From IMG/VR virus record IMGVR_UViG_3300046001_004220, positions 1-29,258 of that record: a stretch of 29,258 bases of DNA; one strand, given 5' to 3'. Source of the DNA: a virus. Every line of letters starts with the position of its first letter. The stretch's first letter is position 1. Below the pieces are notes generated by a model. The model saw only the letters and a list, made by a program, of their open reading frames with translations, was not told the origin of the DNA and made no database searches. A program made the position numbers and the translations under genes. Below, piece after piece: positions 21,184-28,150 of this stretch.

Positions 21184-22163
21184 TGATGCCCCCTGAAACC
21201 TGGTGGAATTTTGCTGTCAGGCTTGGATATCTGGTTCACGTCACGGCCAGCCTTGCTGCCGCCAAAGGCGAATTTCGGTTTGAACAGGCCCTGATAACCA
21301 TTGGCAATGCTCGCATTTATAACGGCTACCGGATCGTGGCCTTCGTCCAGACACTCTTTCAGCAGGTTGAAAGCCTTGGTCACTGTCATCTCGGTTTTAA
21401 TGGGCTTACCGGCCTGGCGACGGTATGTGACCCATTCCTCCCAAGAGGTTGCATTCAGCCATTCAGGGATCGGCACACTGAGCGGGTCAAACTTAACCTT
21501 CCCCTTTGGGGGATTAGAGGGGGTTAGATCTGTTTTTATATTTGTCTTTGGAAGAATGTCTTTGGTGTTCCCTGTTTCCGGGGATCCCTTTCCCTGTTTT
21601 CGGGGATAACCATCCCCGTTTTCAGGGATGGTTTGACGGTTATTTTCACCATCCCCGTTTTCAGGGATAGCTATCCCTGTTTTAGGGGATAACCATCCCT
21701 GTTTCTGGGGTTGGTAATAACTGACTTCTGGGATTGAGATAACCCATGTGACAGTTTCAGCAGCCGGGAAAGCCGCTGGGCATCTTGTGCAATTTGGCTT
21801 TGCGTAGGCCCACTTATCCAGGTGGGTATTAATCCCAATGTATCTGGTTTGCCCAATGCGGCGGAGGATGATGATGTTCCGATAAGCGAGACTCAGCACC
21901 GCTTCTGAAACGTGCTTCACCTTCAGTGTGGTTTTGTCCGCAATGAGGCTATTGGCTATCCTGTCCGACTTTTTGGACCAGCCATAGGTCAGGCGGACTA
22001 TAGCGTTCAGAACGCGGAATTCGCGGCCCGATAGCTCGACGATACACAGGGCATCCTGGATCTGGTTGGCTAAACGCAAATAGCCGTTCTCCAGTTCAGC
22101 CATGCGACTCTCCTGCTTCCCCTCTTGCGTAGGGAATTTGTAAATTTCAGCGGTGTTTGACAT
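21180..22163 (-). CDS. O: replication initiator, lambda O-like
   Basis: 327 residues from the ATG at 22163 (MSNTAEIYKFPTQEGKQESR). The N-terminal domain matches Phage_rep_O: MAELENGYLRLANQIQDAL, the winged-helix block FRVLNAIVRLTYGWSKKSDRIA and VKHVSEAVLSLAYRNIIILRR. The middle (about 145-205) is a polar linker with imperfect GYPRKQG and IPENGDG repeats, which are the coding side of the iterons. The C-terminal domain (IPEWLNATSWEEWVTYRRQ) should bind the helicase loader. It binds its own gene to start replication. Confidence 0.9.
   Translation of the reverse strand: MSNTAEIYKFPTQEGKQESRMAELENGYLRLANQIQDALCIVELSGREFRVLNAIVRLTYGWSKKSDRIANSLIADKTTLKVKHVSEAVLSLAYRNIIILRRIGQTRYIGINTHLDKWAYAKPNCTRCPAAFPAAETVTWVISIPEVSYYQPQKQGWLSPKTGIAIPENGDGENNRQTIPENGDGYPRKQGKGSPETGNTKDILPKTNIKTDLTPSNPPKGKVKFDPLSVPIPEWLNATSWEEWVTYRRQAGKPIKTEMTVTKAFNLLKECLDEGHDPVAVINASIANGYQGLFKPKFAFGGSKAGRDVNQISKPDSKIPPGFRGHQ
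21569..21712. repeat. origin of replication: six 17-bp iterons in the O gene
   Basis: Six copies of TCCCYGTTTYNRGGGAT start at 21569, 21591, 21613, 21652, 21674 and 21696. The units are partly palindromic (TCCC...GGGA). The spacing is exactly 22 bp except one step of 39 bp between the third and fourth; the last copy ends TT in place of AT. The stretch just downstream in the O direction (about 21520-21565) is T-rich and would be the unwinding element. This parallels the lambda origin. Confidence 0.92.
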
Positions 22164-22237
22164 ACTGCTCTCCGCAACTACCGGACGTATTTGCACCCGA
22201 AGGCCGTTGGTGTTCGCGCACCGCGGCTTTCACCTTT

Positions 22238-22492
22238 TCAGAACAGACCCTGCTGCTTCTCACGCTTAACGCGTTTCGACTCCAACCGATCTGCCGGAAC
22301 TGTCTGTTTCTCTGCCCACAACTTCGCGTGACGCAAAACATCATCGAAAATCCTCCCCTTACGACTTGCCTGAGACATTCGTCTGTACATATCGACGGCC
22401 TGAAATGCCCCCCCCTGCGCGACAGCTGCGGTGAAGCCCTGCCGGATAAGTTCTTCGCGAACGTGCTTTTCAATAAATTCGACATGATTCAC
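22238..22492 (-). CDS. small early protein of unknown function before O
   Basis: 84 residues from the GTG at 22492 (VNHVEFIEKHVREELIRQGF), preferred over the ATG 12 bases upstream because GAGGTGCGCA gives it a well-spaced ribosome binding site. Helical and basic toward the end (RLESKRVKREKQQGLF), with VAQGGAFQAVDMYRRMSQASRKGRIFDD in the middle. It lies between ydaT and O, where Rac-like and P22-like phages carry small proteins. Function unknown. Confidence 0.72.
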   Translation of the reverse strand: MNHVEFIEKHVREELIRQGFTAAVAQGGAFQAVDMYRRMSQASRKGRIFDDVLRHAKLWAEKQTVPADRLESKRVKREKQQGLF

Positions 22493-22500
22493 TGCGCACC

Positions 22501-23046
22501 TCACATGACGCCTGGGCCCATGACCGCGAGACCACTCAGAACCTGAACAACAGCCTCCCCTGGCAGAAGCGCCAGCAGGTGTTCAATGCCCTCTCTCACC
22601 TCTTTCACCAGTTGGTGCTGTGGCGCCTTCAGAATTACCGCGCGTTTCGCTTCGCTGATTTCCTTCTCCATTGCAGCGAATCGGGTCATGAAACAATCCT
22701 GAGAAACGAGACGACCGCGAAATTCCAGCGGCAGAACAGCCATAATTGCCGGGGTAAGTAAGCGAACATTCGCCTTTGACGTCGGGGTGGCGCCATCGAG
22801 CCAGCGAAATAGCTTTTGACGCTGGCGGCTAAGGTCGGCCGGAAAATCCAACTCATGACCGCCCTGTCGCTCCCATTCTTCGACAATGAGTCCGGCAACC
22901 ACATCCTGGTTGTTGATGGATGAGGCCCAAGCGCGGACAGCATCACGAATTTTTTCCGGGCTAATTTCCTTTTCTCGTTCCTGATAACGGTTTATCAGTT
23001 GGTTACCGAGAAAAGCGGTATCTTGATGAGTGTTTAGAGCTTGCAT
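22501..23046 (-). CDS. ydaT: YdaT-family phage regulator/toxin
   Basis: 181 residues. The core matches the YdaT family: IRDAVRAWASSINNQDVVAGLI, then the hallmark FPADLSRQRQKLFRWLDG, ANVRLLTPAIMAVLPLEFRGRL and AMEKEISEAKRAVILKAPQHQLVKEV. In E. coli Rac, YdaT is a DNA-binding regulator encoded with YdaS; when freed from RacR control it is harmful to cell growth and division. The position second in the minus-strand operon is that of lambda cII, so a CII-like role is plausible. The N-terminal 25 residues are less conserved. Confidence 0.85.
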   Translation of the reverse strand: MQALNTHQDTAFLGNQLINRYQEREKEISPEKIRDAVRAWASSINNQDVVAGLIVEEWERQGGHELDFPADLSRQRQKLFRWLDGATPTSKANVRLLTPAIMAVLPLEFRGRLVSQDCFMTRFAAMEKEISEAKRAVILKAPQHQLVKEVREGIEHLLALLPGEAVVQVLSGLAVMGPGVM

Positions 23047-23048
23047 GA

Positions 23049-23279
23049 TTACGCTCCTTGCTTTGGTAGTCCGTCGGTTGGGTTTGGGTAAGCCTTTGGA
23101 TCGATCTCATGTGGAGTTACAGCCCAGTTGAGAAACTCACAAAGTTGGATAATTCGCTTCTGGGGAACCCCATTCTCGTGAATCCATTTTCCAACTGCCT
23201 GCCCGCTGATACCAAAGTGCTTTCCGATACATGCACGAGAAGCGGCTTTGCTGATTTTTTCTTGGATATCTTTGTTCAT
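23049..23279 (-). CDS. Cro/YdaS-like helix-turn-helix protein
   Basis: 76 residues. A helix-turn-helix is seen in ISKAASRACIGKHFGISGQAVGKWIHENGVPQKRI, and the tail (EIDPKAYPNPTDGLP) resembles YdaS/Cro-type proteins. As first gene of the operon and divergent from the repressor, it is likely the lytic regulator that counteracts repression. GAAGGAGAG precedes the ATG. The promoter and operators lie just upstream. Whether it acts like Cro or also as antitoxin to YdaT cannot be told from sequence. Confidence 0.8.
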   Translation of the reverse strand: MNKDIQEKISKAASRACIGKHFGISGQAVGKWIHENGVPQKRIIQLCEFLNWAVTPHEIDPKAYPNPTDGLPKQGA

Positions 23280-23305
23280 ATGCTCTCCTTCAGTAGATGG
23301 ATCGA

Positions 23306-23334
23306 AGCATACACGACGAAAGTTTATGTTTCAA
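23306..23334 (-). promoter_or_regulatory. early rightward-type promoter for cro/ydaS operon
   Basis: Minus-strand TTGAAA (23329-23334), 17-bp spacer, TATGCT (23306-23311). The -35 box lies in an operator half-site, so repressor binding would block it. Confidence 0.65.
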
Positions 23335-23347
23335 CAAACGAAACATA
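23318..23347. promoter_or_regulatory. immunity operator: alternating GAAA/TTTC half-sites
   Basis: GAAA (23318), TTTC (23329) and GAAA (23340) recur every 11 bp, giving overlapping inverted repeats. The central one is a perfect eight-bp repeat, TATGTTTC-N7-GAAACATA (23325-23347). It lies between the divergent repressor and cro/ydaS genes. A further GAAA at 23365 is not in phase. Confidence 0.7.
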
Positions 23348-23390
23348 TTGTTTTAGTGCCTAGCGAAACCTTAGGTTGTAAAATGAATTT

Positions 23391-23804
23391 ATGAATGAGA
23401 TGACCAACTCGGTTTTTGCCAAAAGAATTCAACAAGTCATGACTGAAAAGGGCTGGAATAAATCCGACCTTGCGAAAAAAGTCATGCTTTCGCATACGGC
23501 TGTGCAGAATTGGGCTAAAGGTAAAAGCGTTGCCAGCGGAGATAGATTAAAACGCCTGGCAGCTGCTACCGGAAAGCCAGAGCATTGGTTCTTCTTGCCT
23601 TCTGATGTTTACGAAGAGGGTGTGTCTGGAGAGCAGCCAGCTCAAAGACAGCTGGATGAGACAGAATTGGTTATGCTCTCATTGTTTAACCAGTTGCCTG
23701 AGGCTGAAAAGTTAAGGCTAATCCTTCATACCCAAGGAGTTCTGCGCGACATAGAGCTTCTGAAGAGTGATGTTTTTGACCTTATAAACAACGCTAAAAA
23801 GTAA
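23391..23804 (+). CDS. XRE-family prophage repressor, RacR-like
   Basis: 137 residues. The N-terminal helix-turn-helix is clear (FAKRIQQVMTEKGWNKSDLAKKVMLSHTAVQNWAKGKSVASGDRLKRLA, about 9-57). The C-terminal part (about 75-137) is helical (ETELVMLSLFNQLPEAEKLRLILHTQGVL) and lacks the LexA/CI autopeptidase Ser-Lys domain. It therefore resembles RacR, not lambda CI, and SOS induction would need another route. ATGs at 23391 and 23400 are both possible. A TAAAAT box sits just seven bases before the first ATG, which could give a leaderless message. A strong terminator follows. Confidence 0.85.
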   Translation: MNEMTNSVFAKRIQQVMTEKGWNKSDLAKKVMLSHTAVQNWAKGKSVASGDRLKRLAAATGKPEHWFFLPSDVYEEGVSGEQPAQRQLDETELVMLSLFNQLPEAEKLRLILHTQGVLRDIELLKSDVFDLINNAKK

Positions 23805-23825
23805 AAACGAAACATCCAATTGGAA

Positions 23826-23853
23826 AAGGCACCTTCCGCGTGCCTTTTTTTTT
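23826..23853 (+). terminator. intrinsic terminator after repressor
   Basis: AAGGCAC-CTTCCGC-GTGCCTT followed by nine T, about 20 bases after the repressor stop. It isolates the repressor transcript from the recombination operon downstream. Confidence 0.93.
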
Positions 23854-23894
23854 CGCCCCCACACGAAATAAATACTTTCATCGCACTTTACAAT

Positions 23895-23908
23895 CGAAAC
23901 TTATTGTT
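23895..23908 (+). promoter_or_regulatory. second copy of operator motif, likely left-operon control site
   Basis: CGAAACTTATTGTT here matches CGAAACATATTGTT at 23339-23352 in 13 of 14 positions, in the same orientation. It lies after the repressor terminator and before the recombination genes, so it may mark the operator of the plus-strand early promoter. No clear -35/-10 pair is evident. Confidence 0.5.
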
Positions 23909-23999
23909 GCACACTTCATTCCATCGACAACACGCGCACCGTTGTCAGGTTAAGAAATGTTCCGCCAGCCTGGCGACAAGGGCAAACAAGGGGATTGAG

Positions 24000-24200
24000 A
24001 TGAAAGGCAACCCATCAGTACCAAACAGCGGTCGCGCTGTTCCAATGCGCAACCAACGAACCGGAGCAGCATGGCTGGTCTCTTTTAACTACAGCGACGG
24101 CACTTACTGGCATGAACCGCAGGGAAATCTGCGTCACATACGCCGGCCATATGCCTCACGCAGCATCGAACCGCATCTGGTCCCGGCAGGTACGCACTGA
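24000..24200 (+). CDS. small protein of unknown function, first of left operon
   Basis: 66 residues from the ATG at 24000 (MKGNPSVPNSGRAVPMRNQR), with AAGGGGATTGAG upstream; an in-frame start further up lacks this. It contains GAAWLVSFNYSDGTYWHEPQGN, a beta-like core. It ends by overlapping the DUF1482 start. I do not recognise it. Confidence 0.68.
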   Translation: MKGNPSVPNSGRAVPMRNQRTGAAWLVSFNYSDGTYWHEPQGNLRHIRRPYASRSIEPHLVPAGTH

Positions 24201-24397
24201 TGAATACTCTTTTTGCATTAGTGCTGACGATTGGCATGACCAATGGCGATTTCCAGGACGTAGTGGTTGATGTCTATGAGAGCCAGCAGCAGTGCGAACA
24301 GGCAGCTGTTGAACAGCACGTGACAGGAAACTGTTACCCGGTAGAAAAAATTGTACGCGCCGATGAGGTTCCAGCAGACACCACGGCGAAATTCTGA
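24200..24397 (+). CDS. DUF1482-family protein
   Basis: 65 residues, starting MNTLFALVLTIGMTNGDFQD. This start plus VVVDVYESQQQCEQAA and GNCYPVEKIV matches DUF1482, short proteins found beside recombination genes of lambdoid prophages. The N-terminus is hydrophobic and could be a signal or anchor; two cysteines may pair. Function is not known. Confidence 0.85.
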   Translation: MNTLFALVLTIGMTNGDFQDVVVDVYESQQQCEQAAVEQHVTGNCYPVEKIVRADEVPADTTAKF

Positions 24398-24404
24398 GGA
24401 GACG

Positions 24405-24566
24405 ATGATGTTGAAGAAATGCGCGTACTGCCGCAAGCCGATCGAGCAAGGGAAGGAAGTTAAAAACGAACTGCTCTTCATCCACGGCTCGCAGCTGAAA
24501 CGCGAACAACGCGATTACTGTTCAGTACGTTGCGCTTCGTTCGACCAGATGGCTCACGAAGCATAA
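24405..24566 (+). CDS. small zinc-binding protein, YdaE-like
   Basis: 53 residues from the ATG at 24405 with GAGGAGACG upstream (MMLKKCAYCRKPIEQGKEVK). Two Cys pairs, CAYC and CSVRC, about 35 residues apart, form a treble-clef-like zinc site. It resembles the small zinc protein YdaE of the Rac prophage, also encoded near recE. Role unknown. Confidence 0.7.
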   Translation: MMLKKCAYCRKPIEQGKEVKNELLFIHGSQLKREQRDYCSVRCASFDQMAHEA

Positions 24567-24704
24567 CGAAAACCCCGCGCAAGGCGGGATTCACGTCCGG
24601 TGCCACCGACCAAAGTTACACCGGAATTTATACCAAACCAAAAACACACCCAATGGGCGCTATCTCTGGCCCGGGGATCTTACATCCAAAAATGAGGATC
24701 TGAC

Positions 24705-27700
24705 ATGGAATTTTTCCATCTGCTTAAAGCCAGTCAGAAGTCTGGCAAGAAAGATGCGGTGATTTGGTTCACTGCGAAAAGTGCAGCCCGCGCCAATCTT
24801 CAACTCGATGTGGCACTGGAAGAAGCCGGCATTGAAGAAACTGGCCGCGGTAAAGACTACGCCAAACCGATCCGCACCGATTTCCCGGTATATAACGACC
24901 TGCCAGAAGAGGGCGCAGTAGATTTCACCTGGTGCGAGCGCTACGAACTGCAGGAAGACGGCCGCACCTGGCTGCCAAAGGCTGGCGCTGGGTCACCTGA
25001 AATCGTGGGCAACACTGCCGCACCGGAAACGACCGTTAAAGTCGAGACTACCGACGAGAGTGTCACGCTTGAAAACCGCACTCCAGCGGTCCGTTTTGCC
25101 TTCCACCTGACCAGCGACAAATATCAGACGCATATCAGCAAAGAGCAGCAACTGGCTGCCAGCGAAATGTCACTGGATGAAGGCAACACCTATCTCCAGA
25201 ACCTGCTGCTGGCGAAGAACGACATCCCTCAAGTTGCAGAACTCAGCCTGAACGCTGAGTGGAAGATGATCCAGGCTGTTAAGGAAATTTTCGCACCAAA
25301 CGAAGAACATGAAGTTAAGGTGCTTGCCGCCTTTATGGCTGACTGGGTAAGAGTCGATGCCGGCGACCGCAATCAGTTAGTTGCAGAATGGAATGGTGGA
25401 AAGCTGACCCTTATCAAATCAGAAAGCACCACCAATGAAAATAGCTCGGCTGCTCAGGAAAACGTTAATGATGGCGGTATCCAGATTGGCGAGTACGACG
25501 ACGAAAACACCCGTTATCCAGTGTGCAGAATGCCCTTCCGTAAACAACTGCTGTCTCAACTGACAGCGGACCAGATTCGCCATCACCTCGTCCGCGAAGA
25601 GTACGAAGCTATCAGCGCGCTGGAGATGGACACTGACAACAGCTACGTCCAGAACCTGCTGCTGGCGGCAGAAAACTGCGAAGAGGTTAAGGGCTACGAT
25701 ACCAAAGACCTGTGGCGCTACACCGACGCCATTCGCAAGGTGTTCAGCCTGGAGAAACGTCACGAACTCGCGTTGGTTCTCCGTTTCACCAAAATCTGGG
25801 CGGCGACTGATTATATCGATCGCGGCATCCTGGCGCGCGAATGGGCTGCCGGAAACCGCATCAGCAGCGTGCAGCGTACTGATTCCGGCACTAACGCTGA
25901 TGGCGGCTATGTTACCGACCGCGGCGAAGGCGCGCACCATACGCTGGACACTCTCGATCTTGAGATCGCATGCGCCCTGCTGCCTATGGATTTCAACCCA
26001 CACGAAATACCTGGCAGCGTACTGCGTCGCGCTAAGGAAATTGTCGCTAAAAAAGAGGAGCCGTGGAAATCGTGGAGCAACATCCTGCGTAATCAACCAG
26101 GGGTGCTGGCGGTGAACCGCATAGCAATCTTCAATCTTGTGCGTATCGCTCCTGAAAACATCCACAAGACACCAGCTGCTCATCTGGAATTTGTTAATCG
26201 AACAATGACTACAAATTTCAACTCCACAACCGAGTTAATGCCGCTCCCTTCTGCCTCTCCAGTTATTTCACGCGAAGACGTGGACAAGCAGCTGGCAGCC
26301 GAACGAGGTGAGTTTGTCGAGGGTATCAGCGACCCAACAGATCCGAAATGGGAAATGACCCACCGTGTAGCCACCGCAACTCATGAAGAGAACTTACAGC
26401 GTGTTCGTGAAGAAGGTGCGCGCCGCCGCGCTGAGGAAGCAGCCAATCAGCCAAAAGTTGAAAATCTCGGAGGTGGAATCTTCTCCATCGATGCCCTAAT
26501 GGGTGGAAATACAGATCCGGTCATCAATACCTCCTCAAATGAAGTCCAAAAAACGGAAAACGCAGCGGAGACCACCAGCGATGTGCAGATGGAAACGACT
26601 CAGCCTGAGAAAGTCGAAAATACTGATCCGGTACAACCAAGCGAAGGCGCTGATGCAGCTGATACGCAAGCAGTTACCGTAGCACCGGCAGAGATACTCG
26701 CCGCTGCCGCGCCAAGCCTGGCAAATCAGGAACAGGCGAGCGTTGACCATAAAACAGATTCAGCCAGCCAGAATAGCGTTTCTGCACACCAGAATGAGCC
26801 AGAACCGGAACAAAGCGAGCCAGAACTGCAGCAGGGAGAACCAGCTGTTGAATATCCTGCTTATTTCGAGCCAGGCCGCTATGAAGGTCTGCCGAACGAG
26901 GTTTACCACGCCGCCAACGGCATCAGCTCCACCCAGGTGAAAGATGCCCGTGTGTCGCTGATGTACTTCAATGCGCGCCACGTTGAGAAAACCATCGTCA
27001 AAGAGCGCTCCGCGGTGCTGGACATGGGCAACTTGGTGCATGCGCTGGCGTTGCAGCCTGAACAACTGGACGCAGAATTCAGCGTTGAACCGGTAATCCC
27101 GGAAGGCGCATTCACAACGGCCGCGACCCTGCGCGCCTTTATCGATGAGCACAATGCCAGCCTGCCGGCGCTGCTGTCTGCCGACGACATCAAGGTGTTA
27201 CTGGAAGAGTACAACGCCACCCTGCCGCCGCAGGTTCCGCTTGGCGCTAGCCTGGAAGAAACGGCGCAGAACTATATGGCGCTGCCAGCTGACTTCCAGC
27301 GTATTGATGGTGACCAGAAGCAAACGGCGACGGCAATGAAGGCTTGCATCAAAGAGTACAACGCCACCCTGCCGACGCCGGTTAAAACCAGCGGCAGCCG
27401 TGACGCGTTGCTGGAGCAGTTGGCAATTATCAACCCTGACCTTGTGGCTCAGGAAGCACAGAAACCGGCGCCACTGAAAGTGTCCGGTACCAAAGCAGAA
27501 ATGATCCAGGCCGTGAAGGCAGTCAAACCAGATGCCGTGTTTGCCGACGAGTTGCTGGATGCCTGGCACGATAACCCGGAAGGTAAAGTGCTGGTCACCC
27601 GCCAGCAGATGAGCACCGCGCTGAATATTCAAAAAGCGCTTCTTGCACACCCGACCGCCGGCATGCTGCTGACCCAACCGAGCCGAGCCGTCGAGGTGAG

Positions 27701-28145
27701 TTACTTCGGCTTTGATGAGGAGACGGGCCTGGAAATTCGTGTGCGCCCTGACCTTGAGATCGACCTGGACGGCGTGCGTATCGGTGCAGACCTGAAAACC
27801 ATCAGCATGTGGAACGTCAAGCAAGAAAGCCTGCGCGCCAGACTGCACCGGGAAATCATTGACCGAGACTATCACCTGAGCGCGGCTATGTACTGCGAAA
27901 CCGCGGCGCTTGACCAGTTCTTCTGGATTTTCGTCAACAAAGACGAGAACTACCACTGGATCGCCATCATCGAGGCATCCGCTGAACTGCTGGAGCTGGG
28001 CATGCTTGAGTACCGCAAAGCGATGCGCGCTATCGCAACTGGATTCGACACAGGTGAATGGCCAGCACCAATCACTGCCGACTATACCGACGAACTGAAC
28101 GACTTCGACCTGCGCCGCCTCGAAGCGCTGCGTACTCAGGCATAA
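24705..28145 (+). CDS. recE: exodeoxyribonuclease VIII, RecE-like, expanded
   Basis: 1146 residues, longer than E. coli RecE (866). N-terminus (1-95) matches RecE (FPVYNDLPEEGAVDFTWCERYEL). Residues 155-233 and 306-384 are a duplicated helical module (YLQNLLLA..., YVQNLLLA...) of which E. coli RecE has one. After a disordered acidic linker (about 590-715) comes the nuclease: YEGLPNEVYHAANGISSTQVKD, the motif His in GNLVHAL (779), Asp in RPDLEID (about 1015), D-x-K in GADLKT (1029-1031) and a C-terminal Tyr helix (YHLSAAMY). Residues about 801-975 are an insert with EYNATLP repeats. It degrades 5' ends to give 3' tails for the RecT partner encoded next. Confidence 0.92.
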   Translation: MEFFHLLKASQKSGKKDAVIWFTAKSAARANLQLDVALEEAGIEETGRGKDYAKPIRTDFPVYNDLPEEGAVDFTWCERYELQEDGRTWLPKAGAGSPEIVGNTAAPETTVKVETTDESVTLENRTPAVRFAFHLTSDKYQTHISKEQQLAASEMSLDEGNTYLQNLLLAKNDIPQVAELSLNAEWKMIQAVKEIFAPNEEHEVKVLAAFMADWVRVDAGDRNQLVAEWNGGKLTLIKSESTTNENSSAAQENVNDGGIQIGEYDDENTRYPVCRMPFRKQLLSQLTADQIRHHLVREEYEAISALEMDTDNSYVQNLLLAAENCEEVKGYDTKDLWRYTDAIRKVFSLEKRHELALVLRFTKIWAATDYIDRGILAREWAAGNRISSVQRTDSGTNADGGYVTDRGEGAHHTLDTLDLEIACALLPMDFNPHEIPGSVLRRAKEIVAKKEEPWKSWSNILRNQPGVLAVNRIAIFNLVRIAPENIHKTPAAHLEFVNRTMTTNFNSTTELMPLPSASPVISREDVDKQLAAERGEFVEGISDPTDPKWEMTHRVATATHEENLQRVREEGARRRAEEAANQPKVENLGGGIFSIDALMGGNTDPVINTSSNEVQKTENAAETTSDVQMETTQPEKVENTDPVQPSEGADAADTQAVTVAPAEILAAAAPSLANQEQASVDHKTDSASQNSVSAHQNEPEPEQSEPELQQGEPAVEYPAYFEPGRYEGLPNEVYHAANGISSTQVKDARVSLMYFNARHVEKTIVKERSAVLDMGNLVHALALQPEQLDAEFSVEPVIPEGAFTTAATLRAFIDEHNASLPALLSADDIKVLLEEYNATLPPQVPLGASLEETAQNYMALPADFQRIDGDQKQTATAMKACIKEYNATLPTPVKTSGSRDALLEQLAIINPDLVAQEAQKPAPLKVSGTKAEMIQAVKAVKPDAVFADELLDAWHDNPEGKVLVTRQQMSTALNIQKALLAHPTAGMLLTQPSRAVEVSYFGFDEETGLEIRVRPDLEIDLDGVRIGADLKTISMWNVKQESLRARLHREIIDRDYHLSAAMYCETAALDQFFWIFVNKDENYHWIAIIEASAELLELGMLEYRKAMRAIATGFDTGEWPAPITADYTDELNDFDLRRLEALRTQA
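27205..27374 (+). repeat. direct DNA repeats inside recE nuclease insert
   Basis: A 23-bp stretch starting aagagtacaacgccacc is identical at 27205-27227 and 27352-27374, 147 bp apart, encoding EEYNATLP and KEYNATLP. A looser third copy (DEHNASLP) is encoded near 27147-27170. Exact identity suggests recent duplication or gene conversion. Confidence 0.85.
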
Positions 28146-28150
28146 GGGGA

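Noticed and set aside
22501-23279. Stand-alone toxin-antitoxin or defence system
   Set aside because: The pair matches known prophage regulators in the normal immunity position; nothing shows an independent defence function.
24567-24704. Terminator at the CCCGC...GCGGG hairpin before recE
   Set aside because: The stem is only five bp and no T-tract follows.
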